The notes under the pieces were generated by a model. That model did no database searches and was not told where the DNA came from. It worked only from the letters and a program-made list of their open reading frames with translations. A stretch of DNA of 64,000 nt from Rhytidiadelphus loreus (taxonomy: Eukaryota; Streptophyta; Bryopsida; Hypnales; Hylocomiaceae), in assembly GCA_947034895.1 (NCBI GenBank), contig OX344761.1, forward strand, positions 78,925,839 to 78,989,838. Reading direction: 5' to 3'. The position numbers were made by a program, and so were the translations under genes. Below are positions 43,582 through 55,929 of this stretch, piece by piece (position 1 is the stretch's first letter; each line of letters starts with the position of its first letter).

Positions 43582-46500
43582 CAAACCTCCGGTACCTCTG
43601 GCCAATCAATTATCTACTTGTGTTTTGAACCTTTCACACATCATTCTATATCATCCCAACAAAACCAGAAGTCGACCACCACCTCTCACTTACTTCCATA
43701 CTCTATTTTTCTACCTTGATATGTTGGAGCTAGGGTCCCTTTCTTTCCCCTTGCAATTTTGGTGGTGCACTTGATATTCGACCCCCTCTGTTGAGCGTGA
43801 CATTTTGCATTTGATTTGTGGTTGATCCTTGCAATATGCCACTTTGATGTGTCATAGTCACTTTCACATGCAATAGTGACATGTGGAGAACTATTAGCAA
43901 CAGGCTCTTTACCTTTCTCCTGCAAGATCTCATTAGAAGTTGTTGTAGACCTTGTTTGCACACGCGGTTGACTGAAATTCAATTTATCCGACCTATGTGA
44001 GTCTCCATTGTCTCCAATGGGAACATCCAACTTCTTCTTTGTATTTCCAAAGATTTCTTCTCCTTCCAAATGCGGTACACGATTTCCAAGCCCCTCTGCT
44101 CCAAGTAAAGTATTGAGTGCTTCTGCAATTTTCTTTGGATCTTTAGTTTGTGTAGCAGCCTTCAACTTCAACTCTTCCTTGGATGGACTAGAACCATACA
44201 CATGACTTCTAAGGTATGCCCGATAGTTTGTCATTTGCATCCAAGCACAAATACTATCGTCACAAGTGGCATCAAATAAGTTGTTCCTCCTTTTCTTGAA
44301 CATTTGCAGCCACTTGTTATAAACCGTTTCAGATAAATTGCACGACGGTAGGTCCAACGTCTCTTCTAAATTCAAATTCTACATATTCAAGCAAGTACAA
44401 GATAAAATCAGCACTTCACTTTTAAAACTTGATGAACTTTTGTATTCACAGCTTCAATTGTGGTTTACCTAATATATTGTGTCATGAAATAGAGGACATT
44501 CTAAAACAAAGTCATATAGAAATGCATTACTATATCAAAATTGAACAATATAATATTTTCCTACTTTCTTTATATAAGAAAATAGTCACAATTTATTGTG
44601 GAAAAATATTTAGTACTAGGACATAGTTACATTCAAAATATAGACTTCTAATAATTAGAACTAAAAAAAAGAGGTCCAACAAACACCAATAAAACAATTG
44701 TCGGATTCGACAGATGTTTCTTCATATTTTTGGGTACCCCCCACAATTTAGCTACCTTAACAAATTTATCAACAAACTTTTAAAACACAAAATGAAGTTG
44801 TTTTTTGACAGCATGTCATCAATTGTAAATTACAAAAAATTACATCCACCAATTAAAGTTTAAGTTTGATTTTAAGAAATACACCTCCTAAAATTAAAAT
44901 ACTCACATGCATTGAAATAATGAATTCCCTCACCATGTCCGTGAAGCCTTTCCATTGCCGATACCGAAAATGCCAAAACGCTAGCCAATGCTCTAAATGA
45001 TGAACCGATTCTTCATTTGGAGCTCTAGATGATAGCCACCACGATTGTATTGCAATTTAACTTGTCTCTACCTAGTCCATATTCTTTGAATCTTTGTATT
45101 GTTTACACAGAGAAATATGTTGACACTGGAGTGCTTCTTTGATATATTTTTGGGTGTGTTTATGAAGAAAACTACACCAGTGTAGCAAACATGTTCTTTC
45201 ACGATTCTCCATTTCCTCATGGGCCAAGCCATTTCCGTAGACAATATAGACTACATTTTAGTTGACCATGGCACTATCTGCCATGAATCCATTAAAGTTT
45301 GGATAAGAAACTCCATGTTGCTCTATGATAGCGTTTAAGCTCTTCCAAAATTGTACTTGCACCACTGTATCTTCGGATTGCATATCACACATTGCAATCG
45401 TCATCACCTTCTTATACTCAACATCATACACATAGCAAGTCATTGTGGTCCTTTACTCGCTTCACGTGATCAAACATCAACCACGCATTCTGTAGATTAC
45501 CTCCTGGTTGCATGCACTTGACAAGGTCCATTCCACTTCCAGGTCCTTCGGTGAGCATTTTAAAAATGTAAACTTTTTCCTTGCCTTGACCTGGGAACAC
45601 GCTATCATGTATGAACTCAAATCTAGACTCCTTCGTCATCATCATAATGTTATTAATGATCCCTCTTCGATTGTTTGAGTGAAACGAAGAGATCACATTC
45701 TGAATATTTAGACTACTTAGATATTGGAAACGACACATAACCTCTTCCATTTCCTCCTCCTTCAGCATCTTCTTCTCTCCTCTGTTGTGAAATAGATAAT
45801 TAGTTAAGAAGTCTTTACTAGCAGAAAGAACAATTACTGAGTTTGTAGTTGACGGTGTTTTGGAAACTTGTTCCTCTATGAGTTCAAAGATTTCCTCTAT
45901 GGAATCTCTGTACATCCCCTTTGCAACTGGGTGGTTGTGCTCTCCGAAGTGAATAGCGGCCCTACTCATTTCTGGATTATCATCAAAAGAATAGTACATC
46001 CTAGTTGTGCATGTGCTAAGACATGAAAGTGGTATCTTGCACACCTTATAGATTAGAGTAGAGTCTTTAGGAGGACCATTCCCAATTGTAAAAGGAAATG
46101 ATGTAAAGCCAGTCCACTCTGTTTCATTCTTCTTCGAAGTTCTTCTTAAGTAATCATAGTTGGGGTTCACACAAGCAAGATGGCCGGTACAAAGAGACTT
46201 ACGGAACTTGAGATTGTCGGAGTTGCTAATGTTTGGAGTCACAAGCCTACACCATGGGTGTCCATCATAGCGCTTGTTCATTCCTTCCAAACTCCGCACC
46301 GTTGATGAAGACGAAATAGATTGGTATGGTGGCAATTCAAAGATGGTATTTCCGTCAAAAAAGGCTGGAAGAAACGAAACATGATGGTGTTTCATGACAG
46401 TTAGATCTATTGTAGACAACTCATTTCTAGATCGATGCATGTTTGCTAGTTTCCGCAAACAATCTATTATGCTTACTTTGGAAATTGAATATGTATGCAA

Positions 46501-47003
46501 TGGAGTACGGGCAACGTAGATTGCAAATCACTACTCAAAGGACTATCAGATATAGAGTTCAATACAACCTTCTTTCTATTTGTAGCTCTAATAGAACATC
46601 TTGGATTTCTAAGAGTCAATTGAGGAGACTCTCCTTCCAATTCACTAGATAGTTCTATGATTGGATCTAATTTCTCTACCTTCATAGCATGAAGTAACGA
46701 AGGCTTAACAAGAAATGAAGAAATTAGAGGACCTGCACTAGGTGAAACAAGATTCATTGTATACGGTGTCGTGCTGCAAATGGAGACATTATGTAGAATA
46801 TGTATATATACATGATTTAGATAGATTTAAATATTTGTAGTATTATAAATAGGATGTCGTCATTTGAGGTGGCTTCAAGGTGATGCCTTCTCTTTCCGGC
46901 TATATAGAGAAGGATTTACTTGAAAGCTTCATCTCATTTGATATTCTTCTTCTTCGTGTTTTATTTAGATTATACTATGTCAAACTAGAGGATTTTTTCT
47001 GAG

Positions 47004-47426
47004 CCTCAAGATGAAGAATCTCAACCAGAGCGGAAGTTTGAATTTTCTTTATCGCAATTGTCGGATCACTCACAACTACTATTGAATCTTTCATTGCTAC
47101 ATGGGCGACCAGAAGATGAAGCTGGGCCACTTTGACCACTAAAACAACCTCACATAGAGAAACGATGGTACGATAACCTTTAGCGTGACGCTCGGGCATT
47201 GATGATTTTATTGCAGGTTGAATCTGTTGAACTCGGTAGCTGTGAAGTGACATTTGAAGGATGTTTTGAGGGCTTAAACGACGAGCAGTACTATTGCATG
47301 GTGAAGCTTATCGAAGAGAGTCGTGGTCATCAACGATGATTGGAAGGGCCAGTTAATCCCTTAACCAAGGCAGATCATGTTGATTACGTTGCTGCTACCG
47401 TCAAACGCATTCTCAAATTTTTGTAG
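47004..47426 (+). pseudogene. Coding relic of unknown family with three internal stops
   Basis: One + strand frame reads as protein for 141 codons to TAG at 47424-47426, broken only by TGA at 47133-47135, a TAG and a TGA. Recognisable stretches are PERKFEFSLSQLSDHSQLLL, VESVELGSCEVTFEGCFEGL, NDEQYYCMVKLIEESRGHQR and TKADHVDYVAATVKRILKFL. The amino-acid make-up is like real protein and it uses GC-richer codons than its surroundings. I do not recognise a family. It lies about 250 bp from the divergent start of the SWIM relic and may have belonged to the same transposon. Confidence 0.45.
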
Positions 47427-47439
47427 ATGGAGTGACATT

Positions 47440-48100
47440 TTGATTGGAGCTCTAGTTTTTTACCTCTATTAGATATATGTTGGATTTTAGTTCTTCATTC
47501 CATAGTTGGAGTGATTTATTACAATAAATTTGTGTTTGTGAAGTAGTATGAGGGAAATATTCAAATAGTTTATCTTTTAGGTGAACTTGAAGTGAATTTC
47601 CTTCAAAGTTAAAGATAAAGAAATAGTTGTGGGGCCAAATAAGTGCTCAATTATTCATGTTGTAGTTTTGGAAGTGAGTTAGGGTCTGACCCCACTTGTT
47701 TGTGTGGTTAGAGTGAAGATAAGGTGGAGAAAAGGTGAACACTATTCATCTTCTCTCCCATTGGGAATTTAGGGAAGACCCGAATGTTTGAGGAACTATT
47801 GTGATGTGAGTTTGAAGAAGTTTGAAATGAAATTTGAAGGAATTGTGTATTATAGTGTGTAGTTTCTAAATTGTTCTCACTTGCTTGATTTGAAGTTGTG
47901 AATCAAAAGTTGTGCTAGTTTGAGTGGAGGGAGGTTTGTTGCCTTTGAAATAAAAAGGCAGAGACTTCAACCAGCCATAAAAGACGGGCAGGTTCTTGAT
48001 TTACAATGATATTTGGAGGAAGTGTAGGAAATTGTGTTAGCTTTGCATGAAGATATCACTCATTCTGTTTGGAGTTTGTATGAGTGAGTTGTGAGTGTGA
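47440..48100. other. Intergenic DNA without recognised content
   Basis: T/G-rich sequence with no frame, repeat end or RNA gene I can support. Confidence 0.4.
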
Positions 48101-48104
48101 AACA

Positions 48105-48570
48105 CTTCAAAACTACCATTTCTAGTACAAGCACTAAAATTTAGAAAGAGAAAAACAACATTTTTGGACACATATAACCATGGAATCTTAAATTACGCTA
48201 GTTTGAAAAGATGTGGAAATTTTTTTAGAAATTTTCACCCTGTAGATTGCAAGATATTAACGTTTGAAGTGACAAAACCCTTTTTTTTGGCCCTGAGGAA
48301 AACTGAGCAGCTACACTTCACGAGATCTCATTTGTATGAAAAAAATGCCCAAAATGGTGGTGCTTCTTTGGATTCATTCTTCAAGGCAAGTTGACTACAT
48401 GCTTGTAAAATTTCAAATCATTTGGAATTGTACAACATATAGGAAAAAAATAGTAAGTAGGAAGAAGTAGAGAATGGTTCAAAATACAAAATTGTTAACA
48501 ATTTATTTATAGAATTGAAAAATGTCAATTGCAATGGTTGAAATGATGTTATAAACAATCTACACCCTAT
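48105..48570 (+). repeat. Dispersed repeat, direct copy of 18840-19300
   Basis: Long collinear similarity with the interior of the 18.8-kb element: AAAACT-CCATTTCTAGT, AAAAGATGTGGAAA, TGTAGATTGCAAGATATTA, TTGGATTCATT, CTACATGCTTG, TTTGGA-TTGTA. The TTAACCCC ends are not seen here. Both copies keep an open stretch of 75-88 codons in the same frame, diverged in sequence. Confidence 0.8.
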
Positions 48571-48599
48571 GATTTTTTTTCCCTAAAAATATTGCATGT

Positions 48600-50280
48600 T
48601 AGCAAAACTTATTAGGAGAATTCACCCCTCATTGCCTATTCAAAAGTGAATGTGAAGCATTGCCCCTATTTTTGTGCCACGTTATTTTCGTATTTTCTTA
48701 GGTATTCAATTTCCATTCAAAATATTTATCATATGAGGAATGAATAAATTTGTTTCTTACTCACCATTCAAAACACACAAAATAGCCATGACTTGTGGGC
48801 TCTCATCTGTTCTATCTATTTCAAAGATTAACAACTTGTTGAGGGGGACTTCCCATACATTTAGCAATGTACACAATCCATGACTTTTGTCCATTCAATC
48901 ATTCAAAGTCAAGTGAATGAATGGTTGTATGACTTTCTCACGTTTCAAATTAATTTTCATGATTTTGGCTTCCTAAACCATGTTGAAGTGAAACTCTTCG
49001 GCCCTCCAAAATGCTAACATGCATCCTAAAAGTTCAGGGTATAAAAAAGATGTGCAAATTTGAAGTGAAGGGGACTTTTTAAGTCAAATCAACACTTTTT
49101 GATTATTTATGCATCTTGGTTCTCGAATGGGTAGTGGATGTACCCATATTTTTTGGAAAGCTTGCTAAAAGGTTGACTTCTTGTTTGATTTGGAGCAAAT
49201 TCCAAGAAGCTCAAAGAAGGCCTTGGCATTTTATGGGTTAAATTTGTAGAATCCACATTAAAAACTTTACATTCCATCTACAAGTAATCTAAACCATCCA
49301 TGCAAACACACGAGGAAGTCAACTTCTCCATGTGACATTTTCGTCCACCCATATTTCAGAAACTCTACACTCAAATTAATTTTGAACATCACCGTGGGAT
49401 TGGCGATCATCAAAATTTGGGGTATCTGAATCGGTCTAGTCAGTAGAATTTAGAAATAAGGGTTGAAGCCTGATTTTTCATTTGGCCACATTTCAAAAAC
49501 TGGACACTTTCATCAATTTGGATTTTCATTGTTGGCTTATCATAGACACTATCTAAATTCAGAGGTACGACTATCCAGATTGACAAAATTTAGAAGTAAG
49601 TATGGAACTTGAGATGTGCATGTCTTTGTCTTAGTGTAGGGCTTGGCTTTTAACTTTTTTTGTCATGCTAAATAATATGATGTTTTCTATGAATTTTTTC
49701 ACTAGTTGAAAAATGATTTCAAATTAATTAAGTAATTTTGTGTTAAAGTGTTAAAAATATAATGGCAAGGTATGTCTTTTGATTTTCCCAAATTTTTCCC
49801 TTAGCTAAAGATTGCAAGAGTTTGCATATTTTCAAGTTTCCTATTTTATAATTATTTATTGACAAATGAGGGTCACTACTAGATAGCCTATTACTTTAGT
49901 TGAGCTCAATAAAAAAGAAATCAATTTGATGATCAAAATTTAGAGCTTTACAAATTGTGAAATTTATCATCAACCAAAATTTTGTTAAAATGTCAATATT
50001 CTATAAACTTGACACTTTTACATTTAGACCATGTGGTCTAAAATCTATACAAATCCTAGACTTTAGAGCTAAAGAAGTAAATGAATAAATAAATGGTGTA
50101 AATTTTAAATAATTTTGCTCTGTAATCCTTATATGCACGGCCATCCATTTCTTTGATGCTATACTTAATGAAGCCCCTTTGGTCACTTGTCATACATTTT
50201 TTGTAGTGTTAATTTTTACTCTAAATTCCATGACTCTAGTGCATCAACTACATTTTATGTTTACTTGGAAGGGAATATGT
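48600..50280. other. AT-rich intergenic DNA
   Basis: No gene, transposon terminus or structured repeat that I can support. Confidence 0.4.
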
Positions 50281-50339
50281 AAATACAAACTAACAGTGCA
50301 TACACCATCTTCTAAGTATTTATTTTTAGGATCGGATGA

Positions 50340-50690
50340 ATACTAAAATCAATGCCATCCATGGATCCACCCCCCGTTTGTATGGTCGTTTTGGAAAATA
50401 AGGTAGGTATTCAATAGGGATGCATCTACTGCCTTTGACATCCATTTCTCAAAATATAAATATATAAATAAAAAATAAAAGATTGAATGACCAATGCATC
50501 CACCATCTTGTACGGTCATCTTTTGGTATGAGATAAATACAAACAAGCGGTGCTTCCACCATCTCTTACATCCATTTTTGGAAGCAAGATAAAAACGAGC
50601 AAGATGATTGTACAACTACTATCTGTTTTTACATCTGTTTTTAGAACAAGATAAAAAATGAATAAGATGATTGTACATCCATCCTTGTTG
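50340..50690. repeat. Degenerate tandem repeat, roughly 60-100 bp units
   Basis: Recurring blocks of CATCCATTTTTGGAA- or CATCTGTTTTTAGAA-like sequence followed by AAGATAAAAA, GA-CAAG-TGATTGTAC and CATCCACCATCT-like text. About four units, spacing uneven. Confidence 0.55.
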
Positions 50691-50987
50691 CAGTCATGTT
50701 GAGTACAACTAATTGCTTGTCTAGTTCACCACAGTGTAAGTGAACTTTTTCTTTTTCAACTACAGTTAAAACAATGAGTTTACTCTGTGAACTTTAGTTC
50801 CAGCGATAATTCCAATGCAAGCCTTTGCAATTGTATTTGGTGTCTCTTTTGTGCATTTTTGTGGTTTGAAGAGTGTTTTGTGTAGCTTTGCTTTGAAATT
50901 TGGGAGGTTTTGTTGTGTATCATTCGCCTTGCAATATGACGTCAAGTGAGAGCATACTTTCAGATGAACAAAAGGTTGTAGTGGATT

Positions 50988-51410
50988 AGATGATCTATGT
51001 ATGGGTTTGGAAATATTTGGTCAGTCACTCATTGGGTGAGGGTGTAATCACAAGCATCATGGGGGTTTCATGAACGGATTTCCGACGTCGGTGGATCGAT
51101 TGCAACAGATGTAGTTTCTTCGTGAAATCAACAAGAAGCACAAGGATTGTCATGGTTTGTTGGATGTGAAGTTGATCCTCTGTTGTCTCAATAGTTTTGA
51201 GGAATCTCTTGTCTCAAGTATTGCGGATAATGTTCAGCGATCGAAGTGGGGGCTAGGCTTGTTGTTGATTTCATGAAGAAACTACATTTGCTTCAATCGA
51301 TCCACCGACGCCAGAACTCCGTTCATGAAACTCCCATGATGCTTGTGATTACACCCTCACCCAACGAGTGACTGACCAAATATTTCCAGACCCATATATA
51401 GATCATCTCA
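50988..51410. repeat. Long inverted repeat, about 148-bp arms
   Basis: Arms 50988-51134 and 51262-51410 are inverted copies with few mismatches (GGAAATATTTGGTCAGTCACT, GGGTGAGGGTGTAATCACAA, GTCGGTGGATCGATTG, GTAGTTTCTTC). The 127-nt loop is different sequence. Arms and loop are more GC-rich than the flanks. No known transposon end is seen. Confidence 0.88.
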
Positions 51411-51784
51411 TCCACCTGTCGTTTGCCCTCCTTTGGTCCTTCCAAACGCTCAAGTTTGCTCCTCAATTATGACAAATGCTTGCATAACTTACCCAACACT
51501 TCCAACACCAGCTTGGGCTCTATGGCGACGAGGAATATGTTCACATTCTCTCGCACGTCTCAGACAGTTGTTTTTTTTTCATTTAGGTGTGGGTACTGCT
51601 TTCTCTCCAAAGAGCAAGTGTGGGCAAGCCATGTGGCTTTTTAAGAATTTATTATTGCATTTTTTTTGTGAAGTCACTAGCTTCACAATATTTTTTTTTT
51701 TCAATTTAACGGCACTGGCTTTTTTGGAAATTTCTCTGTTGCACAAAGTGGCGACTCCAAATTCCATCTTGGTGGAGGTTTAGC

Positions 51785-52830
51785 TACTGCAAGTGGAAAA
51801 TTGAATTTCTTCTGGCTGCACCTTTCTCATTATTGCAAAATTATGAAGACATTTTAATGACAGTATGCAAGCATCCAACACAGAAATGGCAATTTCATTT
51901 AAATGGAGGAGGAAACACATTTTGTGAAAAACAAACTTCATAGTAACAACTACAAGTTTAAGAATTTCCTCCTAATGCTCCTAGTACCGCAAGTATGAAA
52001 ACAGGACCTGCAAAACAAACACAAGCACTCCGATGCTTGATTTAGTGCATGTTTGAAAAGTTTCGAGTTCTGTAACATTTGCACAATTTTAGTAGCTATG
52101 CAAACCAACATACTAATGCAAGAGACATTACAACAATGCAATTATATTAGTGCATTATGTGTCAAATGCCACACAAAGCAGCAGATACGTTTTCCAAGTC
52201 CTTCTCCCAGAAAGTGCCTTGATATCACTTGCAAGCAACATAATTGAGACCTCCAATGCCTAAGTTAGAAAATAGAAAGGGAATGCAATGGATACGTATT
52301 GTGGACAAGCCACCAAGTTGCAAACAAAATGAATTGCAAGCAACATTGAAAATCAATAGCAATTGCTTGAATTTACCTGAACAACTATGAAGACTGGGCG
52401 GCAAATACAACTCCAACACATGCTGCACTCGGCACTTTGAAGTCTACCTGCCAATCATACAACTTTGAACCTCAAGCATACAATGTGCAGTCTAAAACAC
52501 AAAATAGAAAGGCAAGAATGTATGACTTTGCGCACGATGTCCACATCGCTTGAACGACTGGCACTCTCAACTCCAAATCTGTGAAGAGCCACAACCACAT
52601 GACGTTATGAGAAAAAACACATGGAAGTGCCATTACATAAGAGCTAGAAATCAAGAATACATAGCACTAATTAAACTTGTAGCCAGAAGCCCACAAGTGA
52701 AATGATCTGGCATTTGTGATCTAGCACCTGTTTGCTCAAGCGAAGGTGTCACGCAAACTAACAGGTTGTAGCTGCAGAAGATAGCTCTGGAGGCTGCACT
52801 ACTGAACTATGTCTTCCACCTACACTAGTT
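51785..52830. other. 3' flank of the hAT relic
   Basis: No further coding motif. Direct short repeats of GCAAGCAACAT(T) type occur near 52230 and 52340. No hAT terminal inverted repeat was identified. Confidence 0.4.
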
Positions 52831-52831
52831 G

Positions 52832-55759
52832 TCACGCAGTAACTGCATACCGCTGCCACTCAGTAGCCAACATCCATTGCTTGAAGCAGTCGTCATACGG
52901 AAAATTCTGTAAAGTATAAACACGTTGGCAATGCATGCCCACAACAACGCCAAGGTGCTGATCGAGTCTATTGCGCAGCCTGTCCTTCAGGAAAGATAGT
53001 GTTGAGAAAGTGCGTTCGTCTTCCACACTGCCCAATACGTGGACCATGGCAATTTGTGCCAATTTTATATACTCTCCAAAATGTTTGCCTAGTGAGGAGT
53101 TGGCATCTAGAACTCTCCACAGCTTGGTGAGGGGGTTCACGAGTTGATGCGCAGGAACATTCAGCGATGGCATCTCCATAGCTGTGCGAGCATTTGCAAG
53201 CATTGCAATTTTAAACAGAGGCTGCTCCAAGTCCAACAAGAATTTATCCAACACCGTAGGGATACAGTGCTTGCTCTCATCGTCCCCAACCCACTTCGGC
53301 TCTCCATAGAAGTCTTTGATGATCTGGAGATGTTTTCGGAAGCTCTCTTGGCAATCCCCTTGCAGCCAGTACTGCGGGTACACAATTCCTAGAGCGTCCA
53401 TCAAGCCGTGATTGGGGAACCGACTAGCCATCTCCTCCATCAACTTGCGTGCAGCCTTTGCCAGACCACGAAGGGAACAGTTAAGGTAGGTATTGCAAAT
53501 TTTAGAATACAAAATCATGCAGTGAAACTCAACATGCACATAAACTGAAGTACAGAATGGGAAAAATATAGAAAACAATTACTCACCTTTGCAATCACTT
53601 TGAATACTGGAAATAATTGAAACATAAGCCTCCCGATGCACCATGTTCCCTTCGTGCAAGGCATACACTGTCTGTCCATCCACCACGAAGCACAAATTTT
53701 CACAAGGCAAGTTCATATTCGCCTCCCACTTCATCAAAATCTACTTGTGAGAACACTGTACAACTTGGTTAAATGCATGGAACTCATCCCTGCGGAAAGT
53801 TGTATCGTCATTCAAGTAAAATGTGAAGAGGTTGCTCTAGCATGTGCCCAGGGCTCCCACGAAATCACAAATGAAAGCATCTTGCTTCTGAGCCCACTGA
53901 ATGAGAGTGTCCACAGCCTCCAGCATTGGGAGAAGAGCCAACATTCCAAGCAACACATAGGGGTCCAGTAGGAGTGCTAGATTAGCCTGTGCAAACAAGA
54001 AGCCTGCAAATTAGTACAGCACATAAATCAGCACTCCTCAGCACCACAGTCAATCAAGCACCGCAACACCACATCACCGCAGTCAATCAAGTAGAAAAAA
54101 ATAAGAGAAAGAATAGACTCTCACCTGTGCCTTCTGCCCCCATTTTTTGTCATTCTTGTCTGCCAACATCATTGCGGTGACACCTCTATACTCTGCCAAT
54201 AGTCTGCGGATTGGAGCCAGGCAGCTCATCCACTGCGTTTTCACGTTCTTCAACATTTTCAGCCCTTTGGCTTGAAGCTGCTGAGCCAAAGCCCTAAATT
54301 CGGTTGTTTTCTTAGGAGAGTGTGCAAAGTACGAGTGAGTTGTGCGGAGCACTTCCTCAACAACGTGCATGACCGTCATCAAAGACAGGGACTGGGCGGA
54401 CAAATTCAAGCGGTGCGCGCAATAGTGCACTCCAGTCGCAAAAGGAGCGAACTTACCTTTGATCTGCGCTGTGACCCCTGACTTCAACCCTTGAAAGCTA
54501 CTCACCCCATCTGTGCCAAAACACAGCAGTTTCTCTCCAATTTTAGCATCACTGACCTCCCCATACACACTCAAAGCATCCATGATCATAGTGGTCAAGT
54601 TGTTAGCCGTGGCACCATCGGCTTCCATCTTTCGAATCGTAAGTAGGAGAGGAACGCGGCACCAGTTCACCATGACGTATGCATGAATAGCAATCCAACT
54701 GGTGTTGTTGCAAGCGCTGGTTTCATCTGCCGACAACGCAAAATAAGAGGCACTGCTCACAAGTGCTTGTATTTTCTGCTTCACGAAGTCGTAGAGATGC
54801 TCCGCCATGACCTAGCTAGACCCATCGGTCCAATGCTTGCGAGGCAAGTCAGGGACGTTGAGGAACTCGTACAGGTCAAGTTGTGACTCAAATTCCGTCA
54901 TTGGCCGCCCACTTGTGAGCAAATGAAACAACGTCGCAAGCTGCACTCGTTTCTTCCGTGACTCCAACGTGCTGCACCCCTGAATCTGCTCTGCCACAGA
55001 CAAAGGACCACGAGCTGCATACAGAGTCATACATTTTTTGTGAATTTCTCACTGGCCGTGTTTCGAGATCGTGTCCCATTTGGGAGCCATGTGGATGGGT
55101 TTTCCACGAACTAAAGAGCAGGGCCTACAACGAACCAAGTGCATTGCACCGTCCTCTGACAGCACTGCCTCACTCCAGGGCTCTTTGGCTGTCCACTCAT
55201 TATGGAATTTCCGCTGCAAATCATAATTCTTCTTCAATTTGTAGAACGTATTGTGCTCAACACCCTTCACCTTCGGATCTCTGCTCTTCCTCTTCTTGCC
55301 ACCACGAGCTGGCGGCTCCATGAACGCGTCGTCGTCAGAGTCTACCATATCGTCTCCACTCAAGTCCAAGTCCTCCTCACTTCCTTCTTCATCGGAGACA
55401 GGGACAACGGCGGGGCACGAAAGAATGACCTCAATGTCCATTGACTGGGAGGTCTCGATCTCCGCAATGGAAGACGTCGCCCCGAAGCCGCCACCGTTGC
55501 TGGATTGCAGGGAGCTGCGATTCAATGAATTGCGGTTGGACGTGAAATAAGTGCGCATTGTTGTGCCACTTCTTGCCCTCTTCTTCGCCTCAGTCTCCAG
55601 CGCTCGCTTGGATGCAATTGCCTTTCGCTCCGCTGCCTTCACTTCGTCCTGTAATCGGGCTAGTTTTCGTTGCCGCCGATCTGCGAGGTGCTTCTTCTGC
55701 GTCGCCTACGCCGCTGCTCCAAATCCGATGTTCGGGGGACTGGAGGGGAAGTCTGCCAT
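52832..55759 (-). pseudogene. hAT-superfamily transposase gene with five in-frame stops
   Basis: Exon 1 runs from ATG at 55759 to 54125 (545 codons, donor GTGAGAG) and exon 2 from 53986 to 53587; the last part ends at the stop ending at 52832. A CRPC ... H-type zinc finger (near 55090) is followed by the hAT core. ALSADETSACNN and CFGTDGVSSFQG hold the catalytic aspartates, and VEDERTFSTLSFLKDRLRNRL is the C-terminal dimerisation motif. Stops interrupt at 55707-55709, 55049-55051 and 54812-54814 in exon 1, and at 53837-53839 and 53741-53743 in exon 2. Both exons otherwise stay in one frame with no indel shift. The second intron is unclear: the best in-phase acceptor makes it only 42 bp. Terminal repeats were not found. 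This is a recently dead copy, or possibly a domesticated gene that died. Confidence 0.85.
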
Positions 55760-55929
55760 CGCACCTCTCCAACCAAGAAGCACCCAATCGTAACATTGTC
55801 TCCACACACACCGCAAAAGAAAGAAAGGCAAATCCAAAATCCCGGAACTCCACGACCGATGTTAACCAACGCGATACAAAATGAAAAAAACAGCAAATTG
55901 CGAGGAGGATACTTGGTCATCACGCTGCG

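Larger units (their letters stand above)
42617..46757 (-). pseudogene. Broken SWIM zinc-finger gene, transposase-like
   Basis: Pieces in order on the - strand. 46757-45424 holds an N-terminal part with a frameshift near 46490; it contains RMYYSF, RAAIHFGEHNHPV (Cys/His DNA-binding type, GCM/WRKY-like end). 45443-44920 has AMCDMQSEDT and FMADSAMVN, as in MULE-type transposase cores, with stops. 44375-43686 has NLSETVYNKWLQ and PSKEELKLKA. The last piece, 42850-42617, has CTCPDF (C-x-C) and NCKHLYYLYRYF (C-x-H), a SWIM zinc finger. Between the last two pieces lie MITEs at 43341-43581 and 42851-43004; the frame leading to the SWIM resumes right after the latter. SWIM fingers with this layout occur in plant MULE transposases and their domesticated relatives. 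Which of these it was cannot be decided here; intron positions are unknown. Confidence 0.7.
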
